Origin: Firmicutes bacterium CAG:646 | Lineage (GTDB): Bacteria; Bacillota; Clostridia; Lachnospirales; Lachnospiraceae | Reading direction: 5' to 3' | Length of the DNA: 27,028 nucleotides | Assembly: GCA_000432335.1 (NCBI GenBank) | Contig: HF995393.1 | Location: forward strand, 1-27,028 | Part shown: piece by piece, positions 14,053 through 22,351 of the stretch | Layout: each line of letters starts with the position of its first letter | Position numbering within the stretch: the stretch's first letter is position 1 | Made by a program: the position numbers and the translations under genes | Notes under the pieces: generated by a model | Told to the model about the DNA's origin: nothing | The model's database searches: none | The model's input: the letters and a program-made list of their open reading frames with translations, nothing else

Positions 14053-15201
14053 ATGAAAATAAAATATTTATCTGTTCTTATGGCTTTGGGGCTTTTATCA
14101 GCAGCAGCCGCAGGCTGTGGAGAAAAAAAAGAGTCTTTTGACGCCGCCGCTTATACGCAGGCATATCTAGATGCCAGAATCAAAGGCAATACGGAGGAGT
14201 ACGCCAAGTTGTCCGGAGAATCCCCGGAAGATCTCGCTGCCCTGTTTGATGAAAAGGTGCAGTCCCTGGTCACTCTTTCTATAGGTGAAAATTCCAACGA
14301 ACCGGGAAGTCAGCTTCTCCCTCCCCAGTTATCTCAGGACTACGCTGCCATGTGGAAAGACGTTTTGCAACACACAAAATATAAGGCTGTGGAAGCAAAA
14401 AAGGACGGAGATTCTTATGCAGTCACTATAGAAACAGAATACATGGACCTGAATACTCCTGTCAACGATCTTCTTACGGAAAAACTGACGGAGTATTATG
14501 CAGAGTCTCCCGATGCCCAAACAAATGCTTCCGAAACCTATCTTCAGCTTATGTTGGAATCCTATCAGGAAGTTTTGCAGGAACCAGCTTATGAAGAGCC
14601 GGCAAAAACCACCGTCACCCTTTCTCAAGACGATAAAAAAGTCTGGACAGTATCTGACGAGGATCTTCAGACAGTACAAGACGGTCTGTTTCTTCCCGCT
14701 CTGTATTCTGATGCGGAAGCTGAAGGAGAAGGCGCATCCGATCCCGGGTCCCTTTCCACGGAAGCCACTCCCGACCAAACTTATCCCGAGGATCTCGATC
14801 AGACCCCAACCCATACTCTTGGAGAATCCTTTATTCTTCAGCAGGATGGGCAGGATATGGTTGAGTTTTCTGTTGATAAAGTAGAAGTTACCGATGAGCG
14901 AAGCGAATATGATACCTCCAATCCAGAAAAAGTTGTAGTTGTCACTTACACCTATAAAAATCTGGGATTTGCTGATCCGATTCTGTACGATCAGATGAGT
15001 TTTAAGCTCCTGGAAGGCGAATCCACCTGTTCCCCTTACTATCTGCAGAGTCTTTCGCCTGCCGATATCGCAACTAAAGGAGGAGATTCCGTCACTGCTT
15101 CTCTGGCTTACGGCGTAAGCGCAGATTGTAAGGAAGTTACCGTCTATGTAAATAACTCTCAGATTGAAAGTCCATTTCAGGTAACTGTCCCTTTGGCATA
15201 G
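14053..15201 (+). CDS. secreted lipoprotein of unknown function
   Basis: 382 residues from the ATG at 14053, which follows AAAGGAGG; the open frame extends upstream to 13843 but crosses the promoter. A signal peptide (MKIKYLSVLMALGLLSAAAA) ends in a lipobox AAGC with lipidated C22. Residues about 28-215 form a helical domain (FDAAAYTQAYLDARIKGN, then EEYAKLSG) of a kind I recall from several Lachnospiraceae lipoproteins. An acidic Ser/Thr/Pro-rich linker follows (about 225-260). The last 110 residues (TLGESFILQQDG, then VVVVTYTYKNLGF) look like an immunoglobulin-like beta domain of the DUF4352/DUF5105 type. It is anchored to the outer face of the membrane; function unknown. It is transcribed alone. 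Confidence 0.85.
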   Translation: MKIKYLSVLMALGLLSAAAAGCGEKKESFDAAAYTQAYLDARIKGNTEEYAKLSGESPEDLAALFDEKVQSLVTLSIGENSNEPGSQLLPPQLSQDYAAMWKDVLQHTKYKAVEAKKDGDSYAVTIETEYMDLNTPVNDLLTEKLTEYYAESPDAQTNASETYLQLMLESYQEVLQEPAYEEPAKTTVTLSQDDKKVWTVSDEDLQTVQDGLFLPALYSDAEAEGEGASDPGSLSTEATPDQTYPEDLDQTPTHTLGESFILQQDGQDMVEFSVDKVEVTDERSEYDTSNPEKVVVVTYTYKNLGFADPILYDQMSFKLLEGESTCSPYYLQSLSPADIATKGGDSVTASLAYGVSADCKEVTVYVNNSQIESPFQVTVPLA

Positions 15202-15210
15202 AATAAGTTA

Positions 15211-15260
15211 AAAACTGCCGCAGCAAACATTTCTTCATGTCTGCTGCGGCAGTCCTTTTT
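15211..15260. terminator. bidirectional terminator between lipoprotein and DUF1540 genes
   Basis: An 11-bp perfect stem CTGCCGCAGCA/TGCTGCGGCAG (15215-15225 with 15242-15252) lies between convergent genes. It is followed by TCCTTTTT on the plus strand and TTTTTAAC on the minus strand, so it can serve both. Confidence 0.88.
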
Positions 15261-15297
15261 CCAAAATCTCTAAACTGTTCCGCCTCTTGTCTTTTCT

Positions 15298-15609
15298 CTA
15301 TTTTTCACGAAAGGTTCCGCAACAGGTTTCCTCACAAGTGCATGCCTGAGATCCGTTAATATTGATTGCTCCCGCTTCGCAATACTTTTCCTCATTGAAT
15401 TTACAGTTGCAGGCTGTACATCCCACTTTGATGTTGTCACATCCGCAGCCGTCTACAGCGTTGCTTGTTCCTGTACGTTCTTTAAAACTGGAACAACAGG
15501 TTTCATCCACTGTTTTTGCATGATCTCCGCTTACCTTGATATCTCCCTTAGAACAAAGTTCTTCCTTGTTATATACGCATTTTACTGCTGTACATCGCAA
15601 TGCTGGCAT
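15298..15609 (-). CDS. tandem DUF1540 cysteine-rich protein
   Basis: 103 residues from the ATG at 15609, which is 7 bases after GGAGGT; a GTG one codon upstream is too close. Two copies of the DUF1540 motif are visible: first CTAVKCVYNKEELCSKGDI with ETCCSSFKER (about 6-46), then CTACNCKFNEEKYCEAGAI with ETCCGTFREK (about 64-103). The linker adds CGC and further cysteines. The spacing suggests two small metal-binding knuckles, zinc or iron; no activity is known for the family. There is no signal peptide, so it is cytoplasmic. It lies downstream of thrS on the same strand with about 100 bases between, containing a hairpin; a separate promoter was not found. Confidence 0.9.
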   Translation of the reverse strand: MPALRCTAVKCVYNKEELCSKGDIKVSGDHAKTVDETCCSSFKERTGTSNAVDGCGCDNIKVGCTACNCKFNEEKYCEAGAININGSQACTCEETCCGTFREK

Positions 15610-15635
15610 CACACATACCTCCTTTTTCTATTTGA

Positions 15636-15671
15636 AAGACAACGATCCAGCAGCTGCCAAACCGTTGTCTT
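15636..15671 (-). repeat. inverted repeat between thrS and the DUF1540 gene
   Basis: AAGACAACG (15636-15644) pairs with CGTTGTCTT (15663-15671) around an 18-base loop that contains GCAGCTGC. The minus-strand tail is TCAAATAG, without a uridine tract, so it could slow or partly end thrS transcription or act on the mRNA, but it is not a standard terminator. Confidence 0.45.
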
Positions 15672-15714
15672 CCCATTCAGTATGTGCAATTTTTCACCGT
15701 TTATACCCAAAATT

Positions 15715-17640
15715 TTATTCTTCGGTCTCCACCTTGCGTGCTTCACGATTTTTAATTTCTTTTGTGATATCTTCCACAAAGGTACTCAGAAGCTTCTGTC
15801 CTTCATCTCCCAGGAAACGGCTTCTCACAGATACTTTCTGCTCTTCTTCCTCTTTCGCTCCCACGATCAGCATATATGGAACTTTCTGAAGACGGGCTTC
15901 ACGGATCTTGTATCCGATTTTTTCGGACCTCGTATCCACGCTGGTGCGAATGCCATTGTCACGAAGCGTCTGATTTACCTTTTCCGCATAGTCCATGAAT
16001 TTTTCAGAAATAGGAAGCACTCTCACCTGTTCCGGAGAAAGCCATGTAGGGAATGCGCCTGCAAAATGCTCAATCAAAATACCGATGAAACGCTCGATGG
16101 AGCCAAACGCTACACGGTGGATCATGATCGGGCGATGTTTTTCTCCGTCTGCGCCGATATATTCACAGTTAAACCGCAGAGGAAGCTGGAAATCCAACTG
16201 GATTGTTCCACACTGCCAGGTTCTTCCAATAGAATCTTCCAGATGGAAGTCAATCTTCGGACCATAGAAAGCGCCGTCTCCTTCATTTACCACATAATTC
16301 AGCCCCAGATCATCCAATGCTCCCCGAAGAGCATCTGTAGCCATCTCCCAATCTTCATCACTTCCCATGGAATCTTCCGGACGAGTAGACAATTCTACAT
16401 GATATTTGAAACCAAACAACTGATATACTTCATCGATCAGTTTTGCCACTCCTTTGATCTCATCTCGAATCTGCTCCGGCATCATGAAGATATGCGCATC
16501 GTCCTGAGTAAAGCAGCGAACACGCATCAGACCGTGGAGCTGACCGGATTTTTCATGACGGTGTACCAGACCCAGCTCACCCATACGCAAAGGAAGGTCA
16601 CGGTAAGAACGGGGCTCAGACTGATATACCAGAATGCCGCCCGGACAGTTCATGGGTTTGATAGCAAAATCTGTCTCATCAATCTCAGTGGTATACATAT
16701 TTTCTTTGTAATGATCCCAGTGACCGGATGTCTCCCACAGATGTCTGCTCAGCATGATCGGTGTGGAAATTTCCACATATCCTGCTTTATTGTGGATTTC
16801 TCTCCAGTAATCCAGCAGTGTATTTTTCAAAATCATTCCCTTTGGAAGGAAGAACGGGAATCCCGGTCCCTCCTCACGCATCATAAACAGTCCCAGTTCT
16901 TTGCCAAGCTTTCTGTGATCTCTCTTCTTTGCCTCTTCCATACGGGTAAGGTATTCTTCCAGATCTGCTTTCTTTGTAAAAGAAGTTCCGTAAATTCTGG
17001 TGAGCATTTTATTTTTCTCGCTTCCGCGCCAGTAAGCGCCTGCCAGATTTGTCAATTTGAAAGCTTTTACCGGTTTTGTGCTCATAAGATGCGGACCTGC
17101 ACACAGATCGATAAATTCTCCCTGCTGATAAAAACTGATTTCAGAATCTTCCGGCAGATCTTCGATCAATTCTACTTTATAAGGTTCTCCCTTTTCTTTG
17201 AAAAATTCGATTGCCTCTGCTCTCGGTTTTGTAAATCTTGTGATCGGCAGCGCCTCTTTCACAATTTTTTTCATTTCTTTTTCAATCTTTTCCAGATCCT
17301 CTGTAGTCAGAGGCTCTTCGCTGTCCACATCATAATAAAATCCATCGGCAATAGAAGGTCCGATCGCCAACTTCACCTGAGGATACAGGCGTTTGATAGC
17401 CTGTGCCATAATATGAGAAGTTGTATGGCGGAATGCTGCTGCCCCCTCCTCGGAATCAAAAGTTAAAATATTCAACTGGCAGTCATGATCTACCACGGTA
17501 CGCAGATCTACGCTCTCTCCATCGATTTCCCCGGCGGTTGCCACTCTTGCCAGACCTTCGCTGATATCCTGTGCGATCTCATATACGCTTTTTGGACTTT
17601 CATATTCTTTTACGGATCCATCTTTCAATGTAATGATCAT
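15715..17640 (-). CDS. thrS: threonyl-tRNA synthetase
   Basis: 641 residues, full length. The TGS domain (1-61) is followed by the editing domain with HTTSH (72-76), whose histidines remove mischarged serine, and a later CAGPH pair. The class II catalytic core shows MNCPGG, whose cysteine is one of the three zinc ligands, and motif 2 in RHEKSGQLHGLMRVRCF given here by its centre GLMRVR. The motif 3 region holds HRVAFGSIERFIGILIEHF-type residues around IERFIG. The C-terminal anticodon-binding domain ends near residue 635. It charges tRNA-Thr. AAAGGAG precedes the start. A complete T-box leader lies upstream, so expression responds to uncharged tRNA-Thr. Confidence 0.98.
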   Translation of the reverse strand: MIITLKDGSVKEYESPKSVYEIAQDISEGLARVATAGEIDGESVDLRTVVDHDCQLNILTFDSEEGAAAFRHTTSHIMAQAIKRLYPQVKLAIGPSIADGFYYDVDSEEPLTTEDLEKIEKEMKKIVKEALPITRFTKPRAEAIEFFKEKGEPYKVELIEDLPEDSEISFYQQGEFIDLCAGPHLMSTKPVKAFKLTNLAGAYWRGSEKNKMLTRIYGTSFTKKADLEEYLTRMEEAKKRDHRKLGKELGLFMMREEGPGFPFFLPKGMILKNTLLDYWREIHNKAGYVEISTPIMLSRHLWETSGHWDHYKENMYTTEIDETDFAIKPMNCPGGILVYQSEPRSYRDLPLRMGELGLVHRHEKSGQLHGLMRVRCFTQDDAHIFMMPEQIRDEIKGVAKLIDEVYQLFGFKYHVELSTRPEDSMGSDEDWEMATDALRGALDDLGLNYVVNEGDGAFYGPKIDFHLEDSIGRTWQCGTIQLDFQLPLRFNCEYIGADGEKHRPIMIHRVAFGSIERFIGILIEHFAGAFPTWLSPEQVRVLPISEKFMDYAEKVNQTLRDNGIRTSVDTRSEKIGYKIREARLQKVPYMLIVGAKEEEEQKVSVRSRFLGDEGQKLLSTFVEDITKEIKNREARKVETEE

Positions 17641-17677
17641 CTGATTGTTCTCCTTTCATTTTCTGGTTTCAGGCAAT

Positions 17678-17936
17678 AAAAAAATCCTTTATCTCCCTGC
17701 ATCATACTTTGCAAGGGACGGATAAGGACTTCTTCACCCGCGGTTCCACCCTGATTGTCTATAAAACCACTTCATTCGCGATGGTAACGGAATCACCGGA
17801 CCGGATTGGGGTCACTCAGAGGTAGTTTTCAGAAGGTTCCCGTTAAGATGGTTCCAGCGCCTGCCATCTCTCTCTGAAACGTTTCCCAGCTTACTCTTCT
17901 CTTCCACGTGTTTGCCTGATTTATCTATGTGCAATT
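17678..17936 (-). promoter_or_regulatory. T-box leader controlling thrS
   Basis: On the minus strand the T-box consensus AGGGTGGAACCGCG is exact (17752-17739). Upstream is the Stem I region with a GAGAGAGA bulge and adjacent threonine codons ACT and ACC (17826-17821) as candidate specifier. Downstream is a long terminator pairing TCCTTATC and TCCCTTGCA with TGCAGGGA and the A-rich complement, then seven T (17684-17678). Uncharged tRNA-Thr pairs with the specifier and the T-box bulge and stabilises the antiterminator. The threonine specificity agrees with the downstream gene. Confidence 0.95.
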
Positions 17937-17964
17937 ATTATACCATGATTGCTGTATTTGTCAA
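17937..17964 (-). promoter_or_regulatory. thrS promoter
   Basis: On the minus strand, consensus TTGACA (17964-17959), a 16-base spacer, then consensus TATAAT (17942-17937), immediately upstream of the T-box leader. Confidence 0.9.
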
Positions 17965-17987
17965 CGATTCTTTCTATAAACAATTCA

Positions 17988-18026
17988 CGGGGGAATGCTA
18001 TTTTCCAAGCTCTCCCCCGCTTTTTT
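17988..18026. terminator. terminator hairpin between GH85 gene and thrS promoter
   Basis: CGGGGGA (17988-17994) pairs with TCCCCCG (18013-18019), with a further GCT/AGC pairing in the loop. It follows the GH85 stop on the minus strand, where its tail is TGAATTGTTTATAG; the better T tract (CTTTTTTCTG) is on the plus strand. It probably ends GH85 transcription and may also block reverse transcription. Confidence 0.65.
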
Positions 18027-18030
18027 CTGT

Positions 18031-20847
18031 TTATTTTAATGGTTTTTCTGTCCCGTATACCTGAACCTCATAGATTCTCGCTGCGGAATCAGATCCCTGC
18101 GTTGGTTTCACTACAGACAATTTTACATAACGGGCATTCACCGGAGTAAATGCATCCACAGTATTTCCTGCTGCATTTTTGGTGATTTTTGCCACGGATG
18201 TATATTCCGTATTATCGGAACTCACAGAGATCTCATAGCTCTTCGTATTCATGTCAGCGCCTTCACCGCCAGCCTCTGCATGTCCGATTGCCACCTGACT
18301 TACCGCCATTTCTTCGCCCAGATCGATGATAATCTCATGAGGCGCTGTTCCTGTTGCACACCATTTTTTCTTGATATCGCCGTCTACTGCATATTTGGGC
18401 GCCTCATTTTCATTCACATAAGAAGTTGCTTCCACATCCTTGCCCTGAGAAAGGAGGGTCAGTTCCCCATCTTTCTCCAGATCAGAGATAACTACTACCG
18501 ACAGACTCTTTGTATCTTCACCAGATTCATTTTTCGCTGTCACTGATACTTCATAGGTGCCTTCTTTATCGAATACTGCCTTGACAGATTCGCCCTCCGC
18601 AGTTTCCTTGTCCGATCCCGGAATCGACCAGGTGATTTCTTCCGCATTTTCAGAGCAAGCGCTGGTAAATGTAACGGTACTTCCTGTTCCTACCAATGTC
18701 TGCGATGCGGTCAGACCAGCTTTCGGAATGCTGTTATCCGGCCATTCCATTTTTGCCGAAGCGCCTTTTCCCTGCTCTCCCTGCCCATTCACCGGAATCA
18801 CCTTAAATTCGGAAGTATTTGTATCGTCGGTACGAGTCAGTGTATTAATATAGAAACAATTCGTATTGGAAATTCCCAGGAAAGAATAACTCTTGTCCTT
18901 GTTTACCCGATATACTTCATAATACGGAGCTTCCTCACTGCTTTCCCAGGAAAGACGAACCCCCGTATACATACCGTCCTCGTCAAATTCGGAGTTATCC
19001 ACCGTCACACTGGTTACTTCTCCAGGATTCTTGAAATCTCCTTCATTATAGATGGAAATATTTCCAAAATTCAAAGCATACTGAGGATCTGCTTCCGCCG
19101 CAGTAATATCATAAGAAATTGTTCTGATCTTTTTCCCTGCAAATTTTGACAGATCGTAAGTAACCGTTGTCCATGTATCAGAAACTTTTTTATCCCCTTT
19201 CAGGGTTTCTTCACTGCCGTCATCAAAGGTAAGCACTGCATTCAGCTGAGATTCTGTAGATGCTTTTGCAGTAGTGGTAAATACTGTGTTTTTCTCCACC
19301 GGAAGATCTGCACTGTACATCTGGATTTTAGAAACCTTATCTTTCTCCATCTTTCCATAAAGCTTCAGGGAAGTTCCTCCATACCACGCTTCCGCCACAT
19401 CAAATCTGGCGTCCAGAGCATTTTCTCCCTCATTCTCGATCATCCACCGGTAAGTAGGAAGAATATCTCCCACGCTTCTATTGTTCCAATCCATCTTGGA
19501 GATCTGTTCGCCTTCCCGGAAGAAACTGTAACCGCTTCCCGTAGCAAAATTCGTCACAAATGGAAGGGATGACAAGGCTGTTTTCTCTACTGCATAGGTA
19601 GACACGCCTCTCCACTGCTCATTGGAGCTGTAGGTTATTTCTTCTGACGGATCCCCCTTACTGTTTACCCAAAGGGTATTTTCCTTCTTATGAAAATCAT
19701 CCTGGGTAGAAGATGAAGAATACGCCCAGCTTGGACAATACAAGCCCAGAGAGGTATTGGTAGTATTTTCTCCTGACTCAAACAAATCCCAGCGCGCCGG
19801 TGTAAAATATCCCTCTGCCTGTACATCGATACCTGCATACAGATCGTACGGGCTGATTCCCAGTTCTTCTGCTTTCTCTTTAGACGCCTTCAAAAGTTCC
19901 TGATCTGCCAATTCTTCCTCAGACCACCAGAAATTCAGGAACATTTCATCTGCAACTGCATTTCCCTCATCATCGGCCATGAACATAGCATTTTTATCTG
20001 TCAAAGCGTTCTGCCAGTCCATTTTACCTTCTGCTGTCATAGAATCGTAGTATACCAGTCGCATGTCTGGCGACTGCTCTTTAAAATACTTAATAAATTC
20101 CTGCATTTTAGCGGCATCTTTTTTGTTCAGAGGTCTTTCCTTATTTCCCTCTGTCTCCTGATTGATAAACCAACCGTCAAATCCATACGTTGTCGCCACC
20201 TGGATCAATTTATCTGCCATCGGGAAGCTGCCATCTTCTTGCTGCGTCAGGAAAGTTTCCAGCCACTCCATCTTTCCTCCTGCTACGTCCTGAGGAAAGA
20301 ACACGGTACCGATCACCGGAACACCATTTTTATGCCCCAGATCGGTTACATCCGGGCTGGGAGGTACGATCAGTCCCTCCCCGGAAGAACCGCCCCAGTA
20401 TACCAGTTCATCCACATACTGCCAGTAGGTAAATGTATTACAGTCCACACTGTTCAGACCATGCGGCGCATTTCCGCTGGTGCTGGAATTCATAATGGAA
20501 ATCGCCATAACCTTTGTGTCTTTGTTCTGGGTTTTATTTACCGGAGTCAGATTTTCCTTTTCCACTCGTACAGCAAGCGGCACATGGCTGATATTATACG
20601 CCAGATCCTCGTCCGTTTCCGGCTCCCATTCCAGGAGCTGTTCCGGGAACCAGTAAGAGGATTCCGGCTGATTGTTCATCACTACATTTTCAATTTCATT
20701 TTCTTCTGTCACCTGATACTTCATATCATCTGACTTCTTCTCTTTTCCGGAAGCTGAGGCACCGCTTTCACAGGCGCAAAGACTGACTGCCATTCCGGCC
20801 GCCATTCCCACTGCTACCGTCTTTGTGAAAAATTGTTTCTTTTTCAT
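18031..20847 (-). CDS. GH85 endo-beta-N-acetylglucosaminidase, surface lipoprotein with PKD-like and F5/8 C (CBM32-like) domains
   Basis: 938 residues. The signal peptide has a lipobox ending at C26 (SLCAC), so the enzyme is tethered outside the membrane. The GH85 barrel spans about 85-400: YWQYVDELVYWGGSSGEG (141-158), GTVFFPQ (180-186) and the catalytic FDGWFINQE (223-231), in which N229 orients the substrate acetamido group and E231 is the acid/base. Beta-sandwich regions (about 400-605), a fibronectin-like part (611-700), a PKD/Ig-like part (711-787) and an F5/8 type C domain (798-935) follow. It cleaves the chitobiose core of N-glycans, releasing glycans from host or dietary glycoproteins. 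A LysR gene lies upstream on the same strand. No sorting motif or glycan-transport genes are nearby. Confidence 0.94.
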   Translation of the reverse strand: MKKKQFFTKTVAVGMAAGMAVSLCACESGASASGKEKKSDDMKYQVTEENEIENVVMNNQPESSYWFPEQLLEWEPETDEDLAYNISHVPLAVRVEKENLTPVNKTQNKDTKVMAISIMNSSTSGNAPHGLNSVDCNTFTYWQYVDELVYWGGSSGEGLIVPPSPDVTDLGHKNGVPVIGTVFFPQDVAGGKMEWLETFLTQQEDGSFPMADKLIQVATTYGFDGWFINQETEGNKERPLNKKDAAKMQEFIKYFKEQSPDMRLVYYDSMTAEGKMDWQNALTDKNAMFMADDEGNAVADEMFLNFWWSEEELADQELLKASKEKAEELGISPYDLYAGIDVQAEGYFTPARWDLFESGENTTNTSLGLYCPSWAYSSSSTQDDFHKKENTLWVNSKGDPSEEITYSSNEQWRGVSTYAVEKTALSSLPFVTNFATGSGYSFFREGEQISKMDWNNRSVGDILPTYRWMIENEGENALDARFDVAEAWYGGTSLKLYGKMEKDKVSKIQMYSADLPVEKNTVFTTTAKASTESQLNAVLTFDDGSEETLKGDKKVSDTWTTVTYDLSKFAGKKIRTISYDITAAEADPQYALNFGNISIYNEGDFKNPGEVTSVTVDNSEFDEDGMYTGVRLSWESSEEAPYYEVYRVNKDKSYSFLGISNTNCFYINTLTRTDDTNTSEFKVIPVNGQGEQGKGASAKMEWPDNSIPKAGLTASQTLVGTGSTVTFTSACSENAEEITWSIPGSDKETAEGESVKAVFDKEGTYEVSVTAKNESGEDTKSLSVVVISDLEKDGELTLLSQGKDVEATSYVNENEAPKYAVDGDIKKKWCATGTAPHEIIIDLGEEMAVSQVAIGHAEAGGEGADMNTKSYEISVSSDNTEYTSVAKITKNAAGNTVDAFTPVNARYVKLSVVKPTQGSDSAARIYEVQVYGTEKPLK

Positions 20848-20858
20848 AAACTTTCCTC

Positions 20859-20906
20859 TCTTTTCATGAAATTTAACTATACTATAACCAGAACCTCATG
20901 AAAAGA
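20859..20906. repeat. 11-bp inverted repeat spanning the GH85 promoter
   Basis: TCTTTTCATGA (20859-20869) and TCATGAAAAGA (20896-20906) are exact inverted copies 26 bases apart. The predicted -10 lies between them, the -35 overlaps the right copy and the start point the left copy. This is suited to an operator, or to a hairpin in a longer transcript. Confidence 0.55.
20876..20904 (-). promoter_or_regulatory. candidate GH85 promoter
   Basis: On the minus strand, TTTTCA (20904-20899), a 17-base spacer, then TATAGT (20881-20876). The weak -35 is in keeping with a promoter that needs an activator. Confidence 0.5.
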
Positions 20907-20940
20907 ATAGTGTAAAAAGTCTAGTTTGTATGTATTTACT

Positions 20941-21828
20941 TTAGGAAAATTCCCTTCTTACACAATATCCCAGTACTGCTTCCAGCTGGGGCGACAGCCA
21001 TTTATTCCGATGATACAGTAATTGTTTCCACACTTTTATCTGAAATCCTTCCACGGAAAGATAGACCAATCTCCCCTCTGCCACTGCCTTCGCCGTGACA
21101 TAATCCGGCAAAAAAGAAAGTCCCGAACCCTGTTCCACCAGCTTACAGATGAGATCCGTACTCCCGATCTCCAGCACTGGTTCCACCTCCAGAGACATTT
21201 CTGCCAGCCGCTCCTCCAAAAGCCGTCGGTAACTCATCCCTTTTTCTGTGAGAATAAAGGGATAAGACACCAACTCCTGCACTGAAATCTTCTTTTTTTT
21301 GCTCAACGGACAATTTCTCCCTGCTACAAAATGCGTTCCTACCTTTTCCTCCGCCGCAATCACATATTCTCGATTATAGATAGGATTGTCCAAAGTGAGA
21401 ATCGCATCCACCTCATTGTGATTCAGTAACCGAAGCATTTCCTCCGTTCCCGCCGGTATGATTTTCAGCATTAACCCGGGATAATGTTTCCGAAACTGAT
21501 CAAAGCCCTCAATCAGCATAGACTGGCACAACGAATCTGCCATTCCCAGACGGATATATCCCTTCATCGTCTTTTCATCCTGAATATTGTCCTTTAGTTC
21601 TTGGGTCATCTTGTTGATCTGATGGGCGAAACTTAATACTTCCCGTCCTTTTTCTGTCAAGACCACGGTATGATTGATCCTCTCAAAAAGCTGAGAATTC
21701 AATTCCGTTTCCAACTGCTTAATCTGAAAGGATACGGTAGACTGAGAAAACCCCAATGCCTCCGCCGCCTTTGTAAAACTCCCTAATTCCGCCACATGAA
21801 TAAATGTAGTCAGATTTTTAATGTCCAT
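20941..21828 (-). CDS. LysR family transcriptional regulator
   Basis: 295 residues, the standard LysR size. The N-terminal winged helix-turn-helix (1-60) is typical: LTTFIHVAELGSFTKAAEAL, SQSTVSFQIKQLETELNSQLFER, described here as the start and recognition helix. A linker helix (about 60-85) leads to the periplasmic-binding-protein-like effector domain (about 90-290), which includes GYIRLGMADSLC and the second lobe with SYPFILTEKGMSYR. The ligand cannot be told from sequence. It lies 93 bases upstream of the GH85 gene on the same strand; LysR proteins often control neighbouring genes, so GH85 is a candidate target, but the usual divergent arrangement is missing. GAGAGG is present about 11 bases before ATG. 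Confidence 0.93.
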   Translation of the reverse strand: MDIKNLTTFIHVAELGSFTKAAEALGFSQSTVSFQIKQLETELNSQLFERINHTVVLTEKGREVLSFAHQINKMTQELKDNIQDEKTMKGYIRLGMADSLCQSMLIEGFDQFRKHYPGLMLKIIPAGTEEMLRLLNHNEVDAILTLDNPIYNREYVIAAEEKVGTHFVAGRNCPLSKKKKISVQELVSYPFILTEKGMSYRRLLEERLAEMSLEVEPVLEIGSTDLICKLVEQGSGLSFLPDYVTAKAVAEGRLVYLSVEGFQIKVWKQLLYHRNKWLSPQLEAVLGYCVRREFS

Positions 21829-21900
21829 AATTCTATTTTCCTCTCTGCTTTAAATGTGCTGCTCCACCGTGGGAGCAACCGCTTGAAACCTGATTCAGAA

Positions 21901-22180
21901 ATATATATTTTTTTCGATATTTCTAAAGAATGTCACCTTTTTCCCACAGCTTTTGCGGTATATTCTTTGAAAAACAGGATAATTTCGTTGAAAAATATTA
22001 CGAAACCGCAATTTTAGAAAAAGTGTCACCATTTTTTTGCTGGAAAAGTGGTGACATTTTTTCAGAATTAGGAAAAAGTATATTTTTGATAGCAGAAATG
22101 AACTCTTTCCAAAGGAAAATCGACAAAATTCCATAAAAATATGGTGACACTTTTTTGAAGTCCCCGAAAAAATATATATA
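21901..22180. repeat. 280-bp symmetric palindromic element with four GTCACC sites
   Basis: Four TGTCACC heptamers occur as two inward-symmetric pairs: 21931-21937 and 22024-22030 forward, 22050-22056 and 22143-22149 reversed. All four are placed symmetrically about position 22040. Imperfect terminal arms (TATATATTTTTT then CG) lie at both ends. The inner pair forms a near-perfect hairpin flanked by A and T runs. The sequence is AT-rich and the short frames inside are low-complexity. It may be a MITE-like or other dispersed element, or a multi-site regulatory region. There is no gene between 21829 and 22351. Confidence 0.6.
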
Positions 22181-22200
22181 CTGGACATCGCCTATGCGCA

Positions 22201-22235
22201 GTGGTACAACTCGCACTACGTGCTCATTGTACCAC
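22201..22235. repeat. nested inverted repeat upstream of the symporter
   Basis: GTGGTACAA (22201-22209) and TTGTACCAC (22227-22235) are exact inverted copies enclosing a second GCAC/GTGC pair (22213-22216 with 22220-22223). There is no T tract, so an operator or structured element is likelier than a terminator. It lies about 56 bases upstream of the symporter -35. Confidence 0.5.
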
Positions 22236-22290
22236 ATATGCAGAAATCATGGTATCGATTTTTTCGATTGTATTCATCATAACTATCAAT

Positions 22291-22319
22291 TTTACAGTTC
22301 TTCTTTTCCCATGTATAAT
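22291..22319 (+). promoter_or_regulatory. promoter of the amino-acid symporter gene
   Basis: TTTACA (22291-22296), a 17-base spacer, then consensus TATAAT (22314-22319), about 33 bases before the ATG. Confidence 0.8.
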
Positions 22320-22351
22320 GAATCCTATGAAATAGAAGGGGGTTTATCTTT

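Noticed and set aside
15520..17466. Long plus-strand open frame of 648 codons
   Set aside because: It lies antisense to thrS, whose protein is unmistakable. The frame has no ribosome site and a composition typical of a reverse-complement shadow.
21895..22237. Short open frames on both strands in the AT-rich region
   Set aside because: They follow the palindromic element, are dominated by Lys, Phe and Ile, and have no convincing ribosome site. They are better explained as translated repeat.
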